Source: Bacteroidota bacterium
GTDB taxonomy: Bacteria; Bacteroidota; Bacteroidia; Flavobacteriales; Weeksellaceae
Length of the DNA: 64,000 bases
Direction of reading: 5' to 3'
NCBI GenBank assembly: GCA_023460855.1
Contig: JAEWOS010000019.1
Span: forward strand, 32,122-96,121
Position numbers and translations under genes: made by a program. Under the pieces are notes generated by a model. That model was not told where the DNA came from. It saw only the letters and a program-made list of their open reading frames with translations, and made no database searches. Each line of letters begins with the position of its first letter. Position 1 is the stretch's first letter. This document shows, one piece after another, positions 25,818 through 35,109 of this stretch.

Positions 25818-26954
25818 ATGATCTATTTCCATATTCCCTTCTGTAAGCAGAAATGTACGTACTGCAATTTTCATTTTTCCACTTCTTTGAAGCTGCGTGA
25901 AGAGATGCACCGTGCAATGATAACTGAACTGCGCACAAGAAAAGATGAACTTCCGGAAAAGAAAATATTTTCGCTGTATTTCGGAGGCGGTACACCTTCT
26001 GTTTTGCCGGTAAATTATCTCCAGGAACTCATTGACGAATCTTCAGGGTTTTTTGATTTTGATGACAGTATGGAGATTACAGTAGAAGCGAATCCTGACG
26101 ATCTGAATGCAGCTTATTTAAAATCCCTGCGAAATATCGGCGTTAACCGTTTGTCAATAGGAACGCAGAGCTTTTTTGATGCCGATCTCCAGCTAATGAA
26201 CAGGGCGCACAATTCTGCTCAGGCTGCAGACAGTATTAAAAGAGCACAGGATACGGGATTCGATAATATCAGCATTGACCTTATTTACGGTTCTCCGGTT
26301 TCAGGAAAGGAAATATCGAAAGAAAATCTCGGAAAAGCAATCGCTCTCGAAGTTCCGCATATTTCATCATATGCACTGACGGTTGAGCCGAAAACTGCTC
26401 TCGAAAATCTGATCAGAACCAGAAAAATTGAGGCTCCGGATGAACAGTTTCAACACGCAGTATTTCAAATAATGTGCACCGAACTGAAGAATAATGGTTT
26501 TGAGCATTATGAAATCAGCAATTTTGCGAAACCCGGCTTCTATTCCAGACACAACACTTCTTACTGGCAGAATAAAGCATATCTCGGAATCGGACCATCC
26601 GCACACAGTTTCGACGGACATAACATCAGAAGCTGGAATATTGCGAACAACTCACTCTACCTCAAATCACTTGCTGACGGAAAATTACCGCTGGAGAAAG
26701 AAATTCTGGAGGATGAGGAACGTTTCAACGAAATGCTGATGATCGGTTTGCGAACGGTTTGGGGTGTAAATCTTGATCAGATGAGAGCACAATTTCCGGA
26801 GGAATTCATAGAGCGGTTAAATAAAGATATCGAGGACAAACTAAATAATAATTTGCTGATTGTAGAAAACGGATATCTGAAAATTCCGGAAGAACAATGG
26901 TTTCTCGCAGACGGAATCGCTTCCGATCTGTTCCGGTTGAAATCAGATTCTTAA
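25818..26954 (+). CDS. hemW: Heme chaperone HemW (radical SAM)
   Basis: 378 residues. Radical SAM cluster C9-x3-C13-x2-C16 followed by N-F, the HemW version rather than the CxxxCxxCxC of coproporphyrinogen dehydrogenase HemN. Also LYFGGGTPSVL, NRLSIGTQSF and the C-terminal HemN_C-like domain. HemW inserts heme into client proteins. The ATG follows directly on the T-tract of the preceding terminator, with no Shine-Dalgarno space; the conserved N-terminus (MIYFHIPFC) excludes a later start. Confidence 0.92.
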   Translation: MIYFHIPFCKQKCTYCNFHFSTSLKLREEMHRAMITELRTRKDELPEKKIFSLYFGGGTPSVLPVNYLQELIDESSGFFDFDDSMEITVEANPDDLNAAYLKSLRNIGVNRLSIGTQSFFDADLQLMNRAHNSAQAADSIKRAQDTGFDNISIDLIYGSPVSGKEISKENLGKAIALEVPHISSYALTVEPKTALENLIRTRKIEAPDEQFQHAVFQIMCTELKNNGFEHYEISNFAKPGFYSRHNTSYWQNKAYLGIGPSAHSFDGHNIRSWNIANNSLYLKSLADGKLPLEKEILEDEERFNEMLMIGLRTVWGVNLDQMRAQFPEEFIERLNKDIEDKLNNNLLIVENGYLKIPEEQWFLADGIASDLFRLKSDS

Positions 26955-27003
26955 TTCATTTTCAGACCCGAAAAAACAGTATTTTTACACCAAATTTCAC
27001 GCG

Positions 27004-27831
27004 TTGAAAAAGAAAAAGCAGGATTTTACCCATCTTAACGCTTCGCAGCCCATAGGAATTTTTGATTCCGGAGTTGGCGGACTCACAGTTGCTAAAGAAA
27101 TCAAACGTTTGCTGCCGAATGAAAACCTGATTTATTTCGGTGATACAAAGCATTTGCCATACGGAGAAAAATCCAAAGAAGCAATTGCCGGATATGCAAC
27201 GCAGATTACAAATTTCCTGCTCGAGAAGGGCTGTAAAGCAATCGTAATCGCCTGTAATTCAGCAACGGCTAATGCACTGAATGAAGTAATGGAACTGGTA
27301 AATAACCGCGTTCCCGTTATTGACGTAATTAATCCTGTTGCTGAGAAAGTCGCCTTCGAAATTCACAATAATGTCGGTGTAATCGCAACCAAAGCAACGG
27401 TAAACTCAGGTCTTTACAGAAAATCGATCCGTAAACACAACAGATTTATCAAAGTGGATGAACTTGCTACGCCGCTGCTGGTTCCGGCGATTGAGGAAGG
27501 CTTCCGGAATCATCCCATAACCAATGCGATCATTTACAACTATCTCAGCAGCAATAAATTAAAAAATATAGAAACGCTGATTCTCGGCTGTACGCATTAT
27601 CCTTTGCTGATGGACGAAATCAGGCAGTTTTACGGGAATCGCGTCCGGATTATCGATTCGCCGAGTATTGTGGCCAATCAGTTGCGCATGATTCTCGAGC
27701 AGCATCACCTGCTGAACGATCAGAAGAAACCGGAATACCGTTTTTACGTTTCCGATCTTACCAAAAATTTTGAAAAAATATCGCGAAAGATTTTCGGCAA
27801 GCAGATCAGCCTCGAACTGATGGTTTTATAG
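27004..27831 (+). CDS. murI: Glutamate racemase
   Basis: 275 residues with the two catalytic Cys motifs: ACNSATA (about residue 80) and GCTHYPLL (about 197), plus the opening GIFDSGVGGLTVAKEI. Makes D-glutamate for peptidoglycan. The start is TTG at 27004: no ATG or GTG precedes the GIFDSGVGG motif in frame, and the short lysine-rich leader (KKKKQDFTHLN) suits relatives. It ends at a strong bidirectional terminator. Confidence 0.93.
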   Translation: MKKKKQDFTHLNASQPIGIFDSGVGGLTVAKEIKRLLPNENLIYFGDTKHLPYGEKSKEAIAGYATQITNFLLEKGCKAIVIACNSATANALNEVMELVNNRVPVIDVINPVAEKVAFEIHNNVGVIATKATVNSGLYRKSIRKHNRFIKVDELATPLLVPAIEEGFRNHPITNAIIYNYLSSNKLKNIETLILGCTHYPLLMDEIRQFYGNRVRIIDSPSIVANQLRMILEQHHLLNDQKKPEYRFYVSDLTKNFEKISRKIFGKQISLELMVL

Positions 27832-27846
27832 TCTGATAGTTATAAG

Positions 27847-27884
27847 AAAATCCGGGACAGCAAATGCAGCCGTCCCGGATTTTT
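27847..27884. terminator. Bidirectional terminator between murI and the DUF5606 gene
   Basis: Perfect 12-bp stem AAAATCCGGGAC / GTCCCGGATTTT with T-runs on both strands; serves the convergent genes on either side. Confidence 0.8.
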
Positions 27885-27902
27885 CGTTTGAAAAAGTCTG
27901 TT

Positions 27903-28457
27903 TTAATCTTTCTTGGTATGCGTGCTTTTAGGTGCCGATTTCACTGTGGAAGTCGATTCTTTTACTTTTGGCGACGCTGGCTTCTCAGCTTTTGGTGCTG
28001 CTTTTTTTGCGGCAGGTTTTGCTTCTTTCGCAGGTTCTTCTTCCGCATTTTCTGCTTCAGGCTTCACGAAGCTCTCTTCTTTAATATATCCGGCTTTATG
28101 CAGCGTATTGTACCATTGTGCCAGTTTTTTCATATCTGAAACGTACACGCGGCCCTTATCGTAATTCGGCAGTGCTGCTTCCATAAAATCACGCAGTTCT
28201 GCATCGCTGGATTTATGGGATACTGTTTCGGCAAACTCGTTTTCCGTTGCAATGCGGTGGAAAATATCGAAAAGAGGAACCTCCGTTTCGTCAGTATACA
28301 TTGCAATATTATCCAGCAGGCTAACCTGACTGCTGTTGCTGATGCTCACCTTCTTTTTCGTGGTAATATCTTCCACAATGAAACCGCTTTTTACCTGAGA
28401 AACCAGTTTGTAAAGCCCCGGTTTTCCGGAAATTGAAATGATTTTTTCTAACTCCAT
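27903..28457 (-). CDS. DUF5606 family protein
   Basis: 184 residues. The N-terminal two thirds match the DUF5606 pattern (MELEKIISISGKPGLYKLVS, LDNIAMYTDETEVPLFDIFH). The last 50 residues are a Lys/Ala/Glu/Pro-rich low-complexity tail (EEEPAKEAKPAAKKAAPKAE) as in nucleic-acid-associated proteins. Cytosolic, function unknown. Last gene of ruvX-def-DUF5606 on the minus strand, 25 bases after def, an arrangement seen in flavobacteria. Confidence 0.85.
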   Translation of the reverse strand: MELEKIISISGKPGLYKLVSQVKSGFIVEDITTKKKVSISNSSQVSLLDNIAMYTDETEVPLFDIFHRIATENEFAETVSHKSSDAELRDFMEAALPNYDKGRVYVSDMKKLAQWYNTLHKAGYIKEESFVKPEAENAEEEPAKEAKPAAKKAAPKAEKPASPKVKESTSTVKSAPKSTHTKKD

Positions 28458-28482
28458 TATCTTTTTATTATTTGTAATCTGA

Positions 28483-29055
28483 TTATTTGTTGAAACGCAT
28501 TTTGTAATTCACATTTACATCTCCCTGAACGATTTTATTGAGTTTTCCTTTCACCATTTTCTTTTTAAGGGAGGAAAGGTGGTCCGTAAACAGAATTCCT
28601 TCTATATGGTCGTATTCATGCTGAATAACGCGCGCTCTGATGTCGGAATAGGTATCCGTGTGTTTTTCAAAATTTTCGTCGAGATATTCAATGGTAATGG
28701 TTTCCTTTCTCTTAATATCTTCACGGACTTCCGGAATGGAGAGGCAGCCTTCATTGAATTTCCATTCGTTGCCTTCTTCGCTTGTAATCTGCGCGTTGAT
28801 AAAAACTTTACGGAAATCTTTGAGTTCATCAGCGATATCCTCGTAATCTTCATCATCAGCAAGAGGAGAAACATCCACGCAAAATAAGCGGATATCCAGG
28901 CCAACCTGTGGTGCAGCAAGACCGATACCGCTTGCTCCATGCATCGTGTCGAACATATTTTCGATAAGCTCGTTCAGTCCGGGATAATCCGGATCGATGT
29001 CTTTGCAGAGTTTTCTCAGTACAGGATCTCCGAAAGCTCTAATTGGTAAAATCAT
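28483..29055 (-). CDS. def: Peptide deformylase
   Basis: 190 residues with the three deformylase motifs: GIGLAAPQVG, EGCLSIPE (Cys metal ligand) and QHEYDHIEG (both His ligands and catalytic Glu position occupied here as HEYDH). Removes the formyl group from nascent proteins. The start overlaps ruvX by four bases (ATGA type), so it is translationally coupled. All catalytic residues present. Confidence 0.96.
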   Translation of the reverse strand: MILPIRAFGDPVLRKLCKDIDPDYPGLNELIENMFDTMHGASGIGLAAPQVGLDIRLFCVDVSPLADDEDYEDIADELKDFRKVFINAQITSEEGNEWKFNEGCLSIPEVREDIKRKETITIEYLDENFEKHTDTYSDIRARVIQHEYDHIEGILFTDHLSSLKKKMVKGKLNKIVQGDVNVNYKMRFNK

Positions 29056-29468
29056 CTGTTAACCTGTTCTAAATAATTCTGTAATATGATAGTGGCGCTC
29101 ACTTTGTCGATCAGTGCTTTATCCTGTCTCGCTTTTTTCGATTTTCCGCTTTGGCTGATAAAAAATGAAGCCATTTTGGACGTAAAACGTTCATCGAGCC
29201 TTGCTGTTTTTATTTGCGGAAAAAGTTTGCTGAATTTCTCAAGAAATTTCTGAATGTCAGCTTCCACTTCCGAGAGATTTCCCTTTAAATCAACAGGCAA
29301 ACCTACGACAACGGTTTCAACAGAATTCCTGTTAAAGTATTGCTCCAAAAATTCAAAAAGCTTACCGGTTTCCACGGTTTCCAGGCCGCTTGCCACAATT
29401 TTCAGGTCATCTGTTACGGCAATTCCGGTTCTTTTCAGGCCGAAGTCCAACGCCATAATCTGTCCCAT
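29052..29468 (-). CDS. ruvX: Holliday junction resolvase-like RuvX (YqgF)
   Basis: 138 residues, RNase H fold: ALDFGLKRTGIAVTD (first catalytic Asp), VVGLPVDLKGN, and RLDERFTSKMAS with DKALIDKVSATIILQNYL at the end. Family members process pre-16S rRNA or junctions. A -7 element (TACATTTG, minus strand 29480-29473) ends only four bases before the ATG, so the mRNA may be leaderless. First gene of the ruvX-def-DUF5606 operon. Confidence 0.94.
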   Translation of the reverse strand: MGQIMALDFGLKRTGIAVTDDLKIVASGLETVETGKLFEFLEQYFNRNSVETVVVGLPVDLKGNLSEVEADIQKFLEKFSKLFPQIKTARLDERFTSKMASFFISQSGKSKKARQDKALIDKVSATIILQNYLEQVNR

Positions 29469-29472
29469 GCTG

Positions 29473-29480
29473 CAAATGTA
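29473..29480 (-). promoter_or_regulatory. -7 element TACATTTG of ruvX-def
   Basis: Consensus match with only CAGC between it and the ruvX ATG, placing the expected transcript start at or next to the start codon. Confidence 0.5.
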
Positions 29481-29600
29481 GAAAAAAAAATATTTTATGT
29501 CCGGCTGATGGTTGTTTACAGCAAATTTTTGGCAGATTTCAAAATTCGGGAAATTGCAGGTTCAGAAAATATTTATAACTTTATTTGCTAAACAATAATT

Positions 29601-30080
29601 ATGAAGCATCTTATACTGGTTCGCCACGCTAAGAGCGACTGGCCTGAAAATACAGACGACTTCCACCGTCCTTTGGCTGACCGCGGCCTTGAAGATGCGG
29701 TTAAAATGGCCAATTATCTGAAGAATAACGGTATCTCCATTCAGAAATTTGTGTCCAGTCCCGCCGTGCGCGCTCTGAATACAGGCAAAATTTTCAACCA
29801 GACTTATAAGATTGTAATGGATACAGATCAACAGCTGTATCACGCTTCAGAAAACAATTTCCTTTCTGTAATACGCTCACTGGACGACAGCCTGAGTTCG
29901 GTAGCGCTTTTTTCTCACAATAACGGGATTTCCAATTTTGCCAACTATATTTCGCAGGAAATTTTTATGTTTCCAACCTGTGGCGTAGCAGGATTTCAGG
30001 CCGACTGTAACCTGTGGTCAGATTTCGAAGGCGCCAAAAAGAAGCTGGTTTTCTTTTACGAGCCTAAAAAAATACAGTAA
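29601..30080 (+). CDS. SixA-type histidine phosphatase
   Basis: 159 residues of the phosphoglycerate-mutase superfamily: catalytic LVRHAKSDWP at the start, FHRPLADRGLEDA, SSPAVRALNT (second Arg), and SHNNGISNF with the proton-donor region. SixA proteins dephosphorylate phosphohistidine on signalling proteins. No two-component partner lies nearby. Single gene. Confidence 0.9.
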   Translation: MKHLILVRHAKSDWPENTDDFHRPLADRGLEDAVKMANYLKNNGISIQKFVSSPAVRALNTGKIFNQTYKIVMDTDQQLYHASENNFLSVIRSLDDSLSSVALFSHNNGISNFANYISQEIFMFPTCGVAGFQADCNLWSDFEGAKKKLVFFYEPKKIQ

Positions 30081-30098
30081 TTCCTGTCTTTTAACGCT

Positions 30099-31649
30099 TT
30101 ATTTTTTCCGCTGCAGATCAAGGTCGTCGAAATCAAAACTGAAATCTGTGATATCTGAAATCGGTTTCATTTTGATGCTTTGCGCTTTTCCGTTTGAATC
30201 GAATGTGAAGGTAACAAATGCGTCGGCATCATAACTGCGGTCGTCCCATTTTACAATGTAAGTATCTGCAGAATATGGAATCAGATCGCCTTTCAGACGA
30301 AGCGAAGAGCGGCTCATAATTCTCATTTTTTTGCCTTCCTTGATCAGATCCACATCTCCAAACCATGGATCGCTGTATGTACCTGCCACTTTACTGAAGT
30401 CGATCTGGGCTGTTTTATCTTTTTGAAAGAGGGCTGCTTTTGCATATTCGTCCTGCTTTCCTTTTTCGAAATTGGCAAACATTTTTCCCATTCTGTCGTC
30501 GTAAGTTTTCAGCCAGTTGCGGTCTGCAATTCCCAGGTAGCTGTCTTTAACTGCATTGGTGATGGAATTAAATGCTGCACCGCTTTGCTGATTCGTCAGT
30601 ACCACAATTCCTAATTTCAAATCCGGAATAACAGTGAACTGCGTAACGGTTCCGAGAAGTCCACCTGTATGCTGAATCTGCTGATGTCCTTTTACATCAC
30701 TCAGAAACCAGCCGAGTCCGTAACCATAGAAATTTGTATCGTACTGTGCTTTCAGGGACGCAGGAACAGTAATAGGCTGCTGAATCTGCAACAGTTGCTG
30801 AATCTGTTTGTCTGAAACAAGTTTCTTTCCGTCTTTGGTTTTGAAGCCGTTTATCATGCATTCAGCCCAGGTCAGCATATCCGGAATATTGCTCATGATT
30901 CCGCCTGCAGCATTGGCGGTTTCATTCCAGTCGTGCGGAATCATCACTGCTTTGCCGTTTACCGGCGCATGTGCATCAATTTTATTGCTGATTTTAGCAG
31001 CGCGGTTGTAGCTTCCGTAGCTGTTTGTCATACCAACCGGTTTCAGAATGCGCTCTTCCACAAATTCTGCCCAGCTTTGTCCGGAAATTCTTGTAATAAC
31101 CTCTCCCGCCACAATAAACATGATATTGTTGTAATCCATTTTTTCGCGGAAACCATGTTCTGGTTTCAAATATTGTACATTGTGGATGATGTCCTGAATC
31201 GTAAGCGTTCCCCCATCCGGAAAAAACATCAGGTCGCCCTGTCCCAAACCAAGTCCCGCTCTGTGCGTCACGAGATCTTTAACAGTAATTTCCTTCGTTA
31301 CATAAGGGTCGTACATTTTAAATTCAGGGATAAATTTGGTAACCTTGTCATCCCAGTTCAGTTTTCCTTCATCTGCGAGAATGGCGAGTGCCGTTCCTGT
31401 AAAACCTTTGGAATTGGAGGCAATTCCTACAAGCGTTTCACTGTTCATCGGCTTACCTGTTTTTAGCGAGGCAACGCCGTGACCTTTCTGATAAACAATT
31501 TTTCCGTCTTTTATAATGCCGACGGAAATTCCCGGAACATCGAAAGTTTCACGGGTATTTTTAATCAGCTGATCCAGTTGTGCATCTGGAATCTGTGTAA
31601 AGACGAACGAAAAAATTAACAGAAGAACGAGTGAAGCGGTCTTTTTCAT
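30099..31649 (-). CDS. Serine hydrolase, class C beta-lactamase fold with DUF3471 tail
   Basis: 516 residues: signal peptide to TQ, then the beta-lactamase-like domain with S78-N-S-K81 (SxxK), YNN in MDYNNIMFIVAGE (YxN) and HTGG near residue 325. The last 110 residues match the DUF3471 beta-barrel (GTYSDPWFGDVDLIKEGKKM). Such proteins are periplasmic esterases, D-amino-acid peptidases or peptidoglycan enzymes more often than true beta-lactamases. The substrate is not predictable. Convergent with the SixA gene. Confidence 0.9.
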   Translation of the reverse strand: MKKTASLVLLLIFSFVFTQIPDAQLDQLIKNTRETFDVPGISVGIIKDGKIVYQKGHGVASLKTGKPMNSETLVGIASNSKGFTGTALAILADEGKLNWDDKVTKFIPEFKMYDPYVTKEITVKDLVTHRAGLGLGQGDLMFFPDGGTLTIQDIIHNVQYLKPEHGFREKMDYNNIMFIVAGEVITRISGQSWAEFVEERILKPVGMTNSYGSYNRAAKISNKIDAHAPVNGKAVMIPHDWNETANAAGGIMSNIPDMLTWAECMINGFKTKDGKKLVSDKQIQQLLQIQQPITVPASLKAQYDTNFYGYGLGWFLSDVKGHQQIQHTGGLLGTVTQFTVIPDLKLGIVVLTNQQSGAAFNSITNAVKDSYLGIADRNWLKTYDDRMGKMFANFEKGKQDEYAKAALFQKDKTAQIDFSKVAGTYSDPWFGDVDLIKEGKKMRIMSRSSLRLKGDLIPYSADTYIVKWDDRSYDADAFVTFTFDSNGKAQSIKMKPISDITDFSFDFDDLDLQRKK

Positions 31650-31764
31650 AGGTTTTCAAATTTTCTCAAAGATAAGTTTTCTTCTTCTTAAATGAATGCG
31701 ACGAAAATTTTGTATTCAGCAAGATGTAATACTGCTCGCTTCCGTGTTTGGCGAAACTTTTGCC

Positions 31765-31772
31765 TAACTTTG
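31765..31772 (+). promoter_or_regulatory. -7 element TAACTTTG of the DUF4230 gene
   Basis: Consensus match 15 bases before ATG 31788; it lies inside the longer possible frame from 31692 and supports the shorter start. Confidence 0.5.
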
Positions 31773-31787
31773 AAAAAATTCACGATA

Positions 31788-32498
31788 ATGTCTAAAAATC
31801 TCAAAATAACACTTTGGGTTGTCGCCATTCTGCTTTTTTTAGGGTTGGGTTATATGCTGTACAGCATGATGCAGGCAAACAGTGCCGGAAACGGAATGAC
31901 GGTGATAATCATGCTGGTTCTCGGACTGATTCTTGGTGGAGTGATCGTTTTTCTTCTTTCAAAAAACCTGAAAGCTGCTCCGCCGGTTGTTGCCGAAAAT
32001 TCACATACGATTGCCGAAAGCCTGCGCAAAGTTTTTAAGATAGTGAGCGCTGAAGGTCATTTTCAGGAAATCTACAACTACGAAGAAACCACCAAGCTGC
32101 TGAATTTCATTCCTTCAAAAAAGAAAGCGCTCGTAATCGTTCAGGCAAAAGTTCTGGTAGGGTACGATTTTGAGAAACTGAAATGGCAGATCGACGAAGA
32201 GAACAGAAAGGTGAAACTCACGCATTTTCCTGCGCCGGAAATCCTGTCTACCGAAACCGATTACAAATATTATAATATCGAAGAGCAGTTTTTTAACCTG
32301 TTCAGCAAAGACGATCTCGCAAAAATTCAGCAGAATTCCAAGCAGCAGGTAATAGAGGCTGCGAAAAAATCGCATCTTCCGGAAGTGGCGGCAGAACAGA
32401 TGCGGACGCTGATGACAGAACTGCTGAGTTCCAAGAATTTTCTGCTTGAAAATCCGTCTGTAATTACCGATGCAAAACTCATCGAAAACAAAGTCTGA
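31788..32498 (+). CDS. DUF4230 membrane-anchored protein
   Basis: 236 residues: two N-terminal membrane helices (ITLWVVAILLFLGLGYMLYS; VIIMLVLGLILGGVIVFLLS), then the DUF4230 domain (LRKVFKIVSAEGHFQEIYNY, KALVIVQAKVLVGYDFEKLK, FPAPEILSTETDYKYYNIEE). Role unknown; DUF4230 proteins are widespread single-gene envelope proteins. The upstream 32 codons were excluded because the promoter element lies within them. Confidence 0.87.
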   Translation: MSKNLKITLWVVAILLFLGLGYMLYSMMQANSAGNGMTVIIMLVLGLILGGVIVFLLSKNLKAAPPVVAENSHTIAESLRKVFKIVSAEGHFQEIYNYEETTKLLNFIPSKKKALVIVQAKVLVGYDFEKLKWQIDEENRKVKLTHFPAPEILSTETDYKYYNIEEQFFNLFSKDDLAKIQQNSKQQVIEAAKKSHLPEVAAEQMRTLMTELLSSKNFLLENPSVITDAKLIENKV

Positions 32499-32582
32499 AA
32501 AATCTATAAACAACAACCGATTTGATGTAAGTAAACTGAACATTATTAATTGCACCTTTGTAAGTCAATTAGAAATTCAGTT

Positions 32583-33005
32583 ATGAAACCTCTGTTAGTC
32601 GCCTTTTCTTTACTCTTTAGTTTTCTCTGCAGTGCGCAGCAGGAAGCAGAGTTCAGATTCGCTTACAACACCGGCAACAGAACTTTATTATCCTCAATTG
32701 AGGAAATTTTTCATCCGCTTGACGAAGATTCAGAACTGACTTTTACCGAGCGTCTCAATTTATATATCGCCACCTATCTGGACGAAACAAAAATCACCGG
32801 TGATGATAAAAGCAGCACCTTGCTTACGCTCCGTTTTTCAGAAGACGGAACGCTTCAGGAAGTAAGTACGCTGGGCGAAAATGCACAGCTGAATGACGCA
32901 GCTGAAAATCTTTTTCAGGGATTTATTGGTCACGCGTTCCATTTTGGCGATTCGCCGCTTAAAATTGCGGTGGAATACAATGTTCCTATTGTCATAAAAC
33001 ATTAA
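32583..33005 (+). CDS. Secreted hypothetical protein
   Basis: 140 residues with a signal peptide (MKPLLVAFSLLFSFLCSAQ). The mature part is acidic (EEIFHPLDEDSELTFTERLN) and probably alpha/beta; no family recognised. An upstream ATG (32550) would put eleven polar residues before the signal peptide and is unlikely. It ends at a hairpin terminator, so it is a single-gene unit. Confidence 0.7.
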   Translation: MKPLLVAFSLLFSFLCSAQQEAEFRFAYNTGNRTLLSSIEEIFHPLDEDSELTFTERLNLYIATYLDETKITGDDKSSTLLTLRFSEDGTLQEVSTLGENAQLNDAAENLFQGFIGHAFHFGDSPLKIAVEYNVPIVIKH

Positions 33006-33032
33006 TTAATCAGTAAACAATGATCTTGTGAA

Positions 33033-33060
33033 ATGCCGGCAAATTATCGCCGGTATTTTT
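33033..33060 (+). terminator. Terminator after the secreted hypothetical gene
   Basis: ATGCCGGC pairs with GCCGGTAT (one G-T pair), followed by five T. Confidence 0.7.
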
Positions 33061-33085
33061 ATGATGCCTCTAATTTTTAATCACG

Positions 33086-33093
33086 TATTTTTG
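33086..33093 (+). promoter_or_regulatory. -7 element TATTTTTG of the ABC-F gene
   Basis: Consensus match 29 bases before the ATG at 33123, just after the preceding terminator. Confidence 0.5.
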
Positions 33094-33122
33094 CAGTCTC
33101 AAATTCAAAACAGCAACAGTTC

Positions 33123-35075
33123 ATGATTTCAGCTCAGGGTTTAGGTCTTCATCATGCCGGAAATTATCTTTTCCGCGATGTTAATTTTACCATAAAACGC
33201 TCGGATAAAGTTGGTTTAGTCGGTAAAAACGGAGCCGGAAAATCAACATTACTGAAAATTTTATCCGGAGAAATTACTTTTTATGAAGGTGCAGTTGTGC
33301 CGGACGGAAATATCACCATTGGTTTCCTGAAGCAGGATCTGGAATTTGTAAAGGGAAGAACGGTTTGGCAAGAAACGCTGCAGGCTTTTGAGCAGATTAA
33401 CGCCTGGAAAAATGAACTCGAGGAAGTAAATGAGCAACTGGCAACCCGAACTGACTATGAAAGCGACGATTATCACAATTTGATCCATAGAATGACAGAT
33501 CTTAATGATCTGCTTCATCATCACGATGCGTATAATCTGGAAGGGGATATGGAGAAAGTATTGCTTGGTCTTGGATTCCGGGCAGAAGATTTTGACAGGA
33601 TTACCGATGAGTTTTCCGGCGGATGGCGAATGCGGATTGAGCTCGCGAAATTGCTTCTTCAGAATAACGATCTGCTTCTACTGGATGAACCTACGAACCA
33701 TTTGGATATGGAAAGTATCATCTGGCTCGAGAATTTCCTCAAAGATTATTCCGGCGCGATTGTGCTGGTTTCCCACGACAAACAGTTCATGACCGCGATC
33801 TGTAACCGTACTTTCGATGTGAATAACAGGAAAATAGACGACTACAAAGCCAATTACACCAAATATCTGGAACTCCGTGCTGAAAGGCGCGAAAAACTGG
33901 AGCAGGCGAAGAAAAATCAGGATGCGGAAATCAAGCAGATGGAAGACAATATCAACCGTTTCCGTGCTTCTGCAACCAAGGCATCTTTTGCGCAGTCACT
34001 CATTAAGAAACTCGATAAAATAGAGCGTATTGAACTCGACAATGAAGATGTTTCAAAATTCAACATTCGTTTTCAGCAGTCGGTAGTTCCCGGCAAAGTT
34101 ATTTTCGAGGCAGAAAATCTTGGAAAAGCGTATGGAAATAATCAGGTTTTTGACGGCGTTGATTTTTTCATTGAGCGAGGCGACAGAATTGCTCTTCTCG
34201 GACAAAACGGACAGGGGAAAACGACACTTGCAAAAATTCTGACAGGACAAATTAAAGATTACACCGGCGACTGGAATCTTGGACACAACGTGAATATTGG
34301 TTATTTCGCACAGAATCAGGAGGAAGTTCTTACTCCCGGCAAAACGGTTTTGCAGGAAGCGGAAGATGCTGCAACAGAGGAAACAAGGCCGCGCGTTCGG
34401 GATTTACTTGGAAACTTTCTGTTTTCCGGTGAAGATGTTCAGAAAAAAACGCAGGTGCTTTCCGGAGGCGAACGGAACAGACTGGCTCTTTGTAAGCTTT
34501 TGCTGAGGCCGTTCAATGTTCTGATCATGGACGAACCGACCAATCACCTCGATATTCAGTCCAAAGAAATTATAAAAATCGCGCTTCAGAAATTTCAGGG
34601 AACGCTGATTGTGATTTCTCACGACCGTGAATTCCTTCAGGGATTGTCCGATAAAATTTTCGAATTCCGCGACGGACATATGAAGGAATTTCTCGGAACG
34701 ATCGATGAGTATCTGGAATACCGCCAGAAAGAATCGATTCGTGAAATCTCGATGGAGAAATCCAAGCTCGAACAGAAAAAATCCGGAGAGCCGGAAACTG
34801 CACCGCAAAAAGAACAGCCGAAAGAATCTGTGGCAGAAGACGTTCAGGCCCAGAATCCGGGATTCATCAGTAAGGAACAGAAAAATCTTCAGAACAGACT
34901 CAAAAAAACGGAAGAGAAAATTGCCGATTACGAAAAAGAAATTGCACAGCTTGAAGATCTTTTTTCAAAAACGAATCCTACCGATTCCGAACTTCAAAAA
35001 TATGAAGAACTGAAAGGTGAACTCGATGAAACAGTTACGCAATGGGAGGAAATCGCTGCTCAAATGGAAGCATAA
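33123..35075 (+). CDS. ABC-F family ATPase (Uup-like)
   Basis: 650 residues with two fused ABC ATPase domains and no membrane part. First: Walker A GKNGAGKST (about 34-42), signature FSGGWRMR, Walker B LLLLDEPTNHLD. Second: GQNGQGKT, LSGGERNR, VLIMDEPTNHLD. An arm/linker (about 240-310) is Arg/Lys-rich. The last 80 residues are a coiled coil (LQNRLKKTEEKIADYEKEIA), as in Uup. ABC-F proteins act at the ribosomal E site or, for Uup, in recombination. The coiled-coil end favours Uup-like; antibiotic-resistance function is not indicated. Confidence 0.92.
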   Translation: MISAQGLGLHHAGNYLFRDVNFTIKRSDKVGLVGKNGAGKSTLLKILSGEITFYEGAVVPDGNITIGFLKQDLEFVKGRTVWQETLQAFEQINAWKNELEEVNEQLATRTDYESDDYHNLIHRMTDLNDLLHHHDAYNLEGDMEKVLLGLGFRAEDFDRITDEFSGGWRMRIELAKLLLQNNDLLLLDEPTNHLDMESIIWLENFLKDYSGAIVLVSHDKQFMTAICNRTFDVNNRKIDDYKANYTKYLELRAERREKLEQAKKNQDAEIKQMEDNINRFRASATKASFAQSLIKKLDKIERIELDNEDVSKFNIRFQQSVVPGKVIFEAENLGKAYGNNQVFDGVDFFIERGDRIALLGQNGQGKTTLAKILTGQIKDYTGDWNLGHNVNIGYFAQNQEEVLTPGKTVLQEAEDAATEETRPRVRDLLGNFLFSGEDVQKKTQVLSGGERNRLALCKLLLRPFNVLIMDEPTNHLDIQSKEIIKIALQKFQGTLIVISHDREFLQGLSDKIFEFRDGHMKEFLGTIDEYLEYRQKESIREISMEKSKLEQKKSGEPETAPQKEQPKESVAEDVQAQNPGFISKEQKNLQNRLKKTEEKIADYEKEIAQLEDLFSKTNPTDSELQKYEELKGELDETVTQWEEIAAQMEA

Positions 35076-35104
35076 TTGTTTTTTTGAATAATTAAGTATC
35101 TTTG
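35076..35104 (+). promoter_or_regulatory. Promoter TTG-N18-TATCTTTG
   Basis: Both Bacteroidota promoter elements present: TTG at 35076-35078, TATCTTTG at 35097-35104. The next in-frame start is GTG only five bases later (35110). Confidence 0.6.
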
Positions 35105-35109
35105 CAATA

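Noticed and set aside
30099..31649. Antibiotic-resistance beta-lactamase
   Set aside because: SxxK/YxN/HTG motifs are common to penicillin-binding and esterase-type hydrolases, and the DUF3471 tail is not typical for resistance enzymes.
33123..35075. ABC-F antibiotic-resistance protein
   Set aside because: Uup-like C-terminal coiled coil and no resistance-type arm features; general ABC-F is the safer call.
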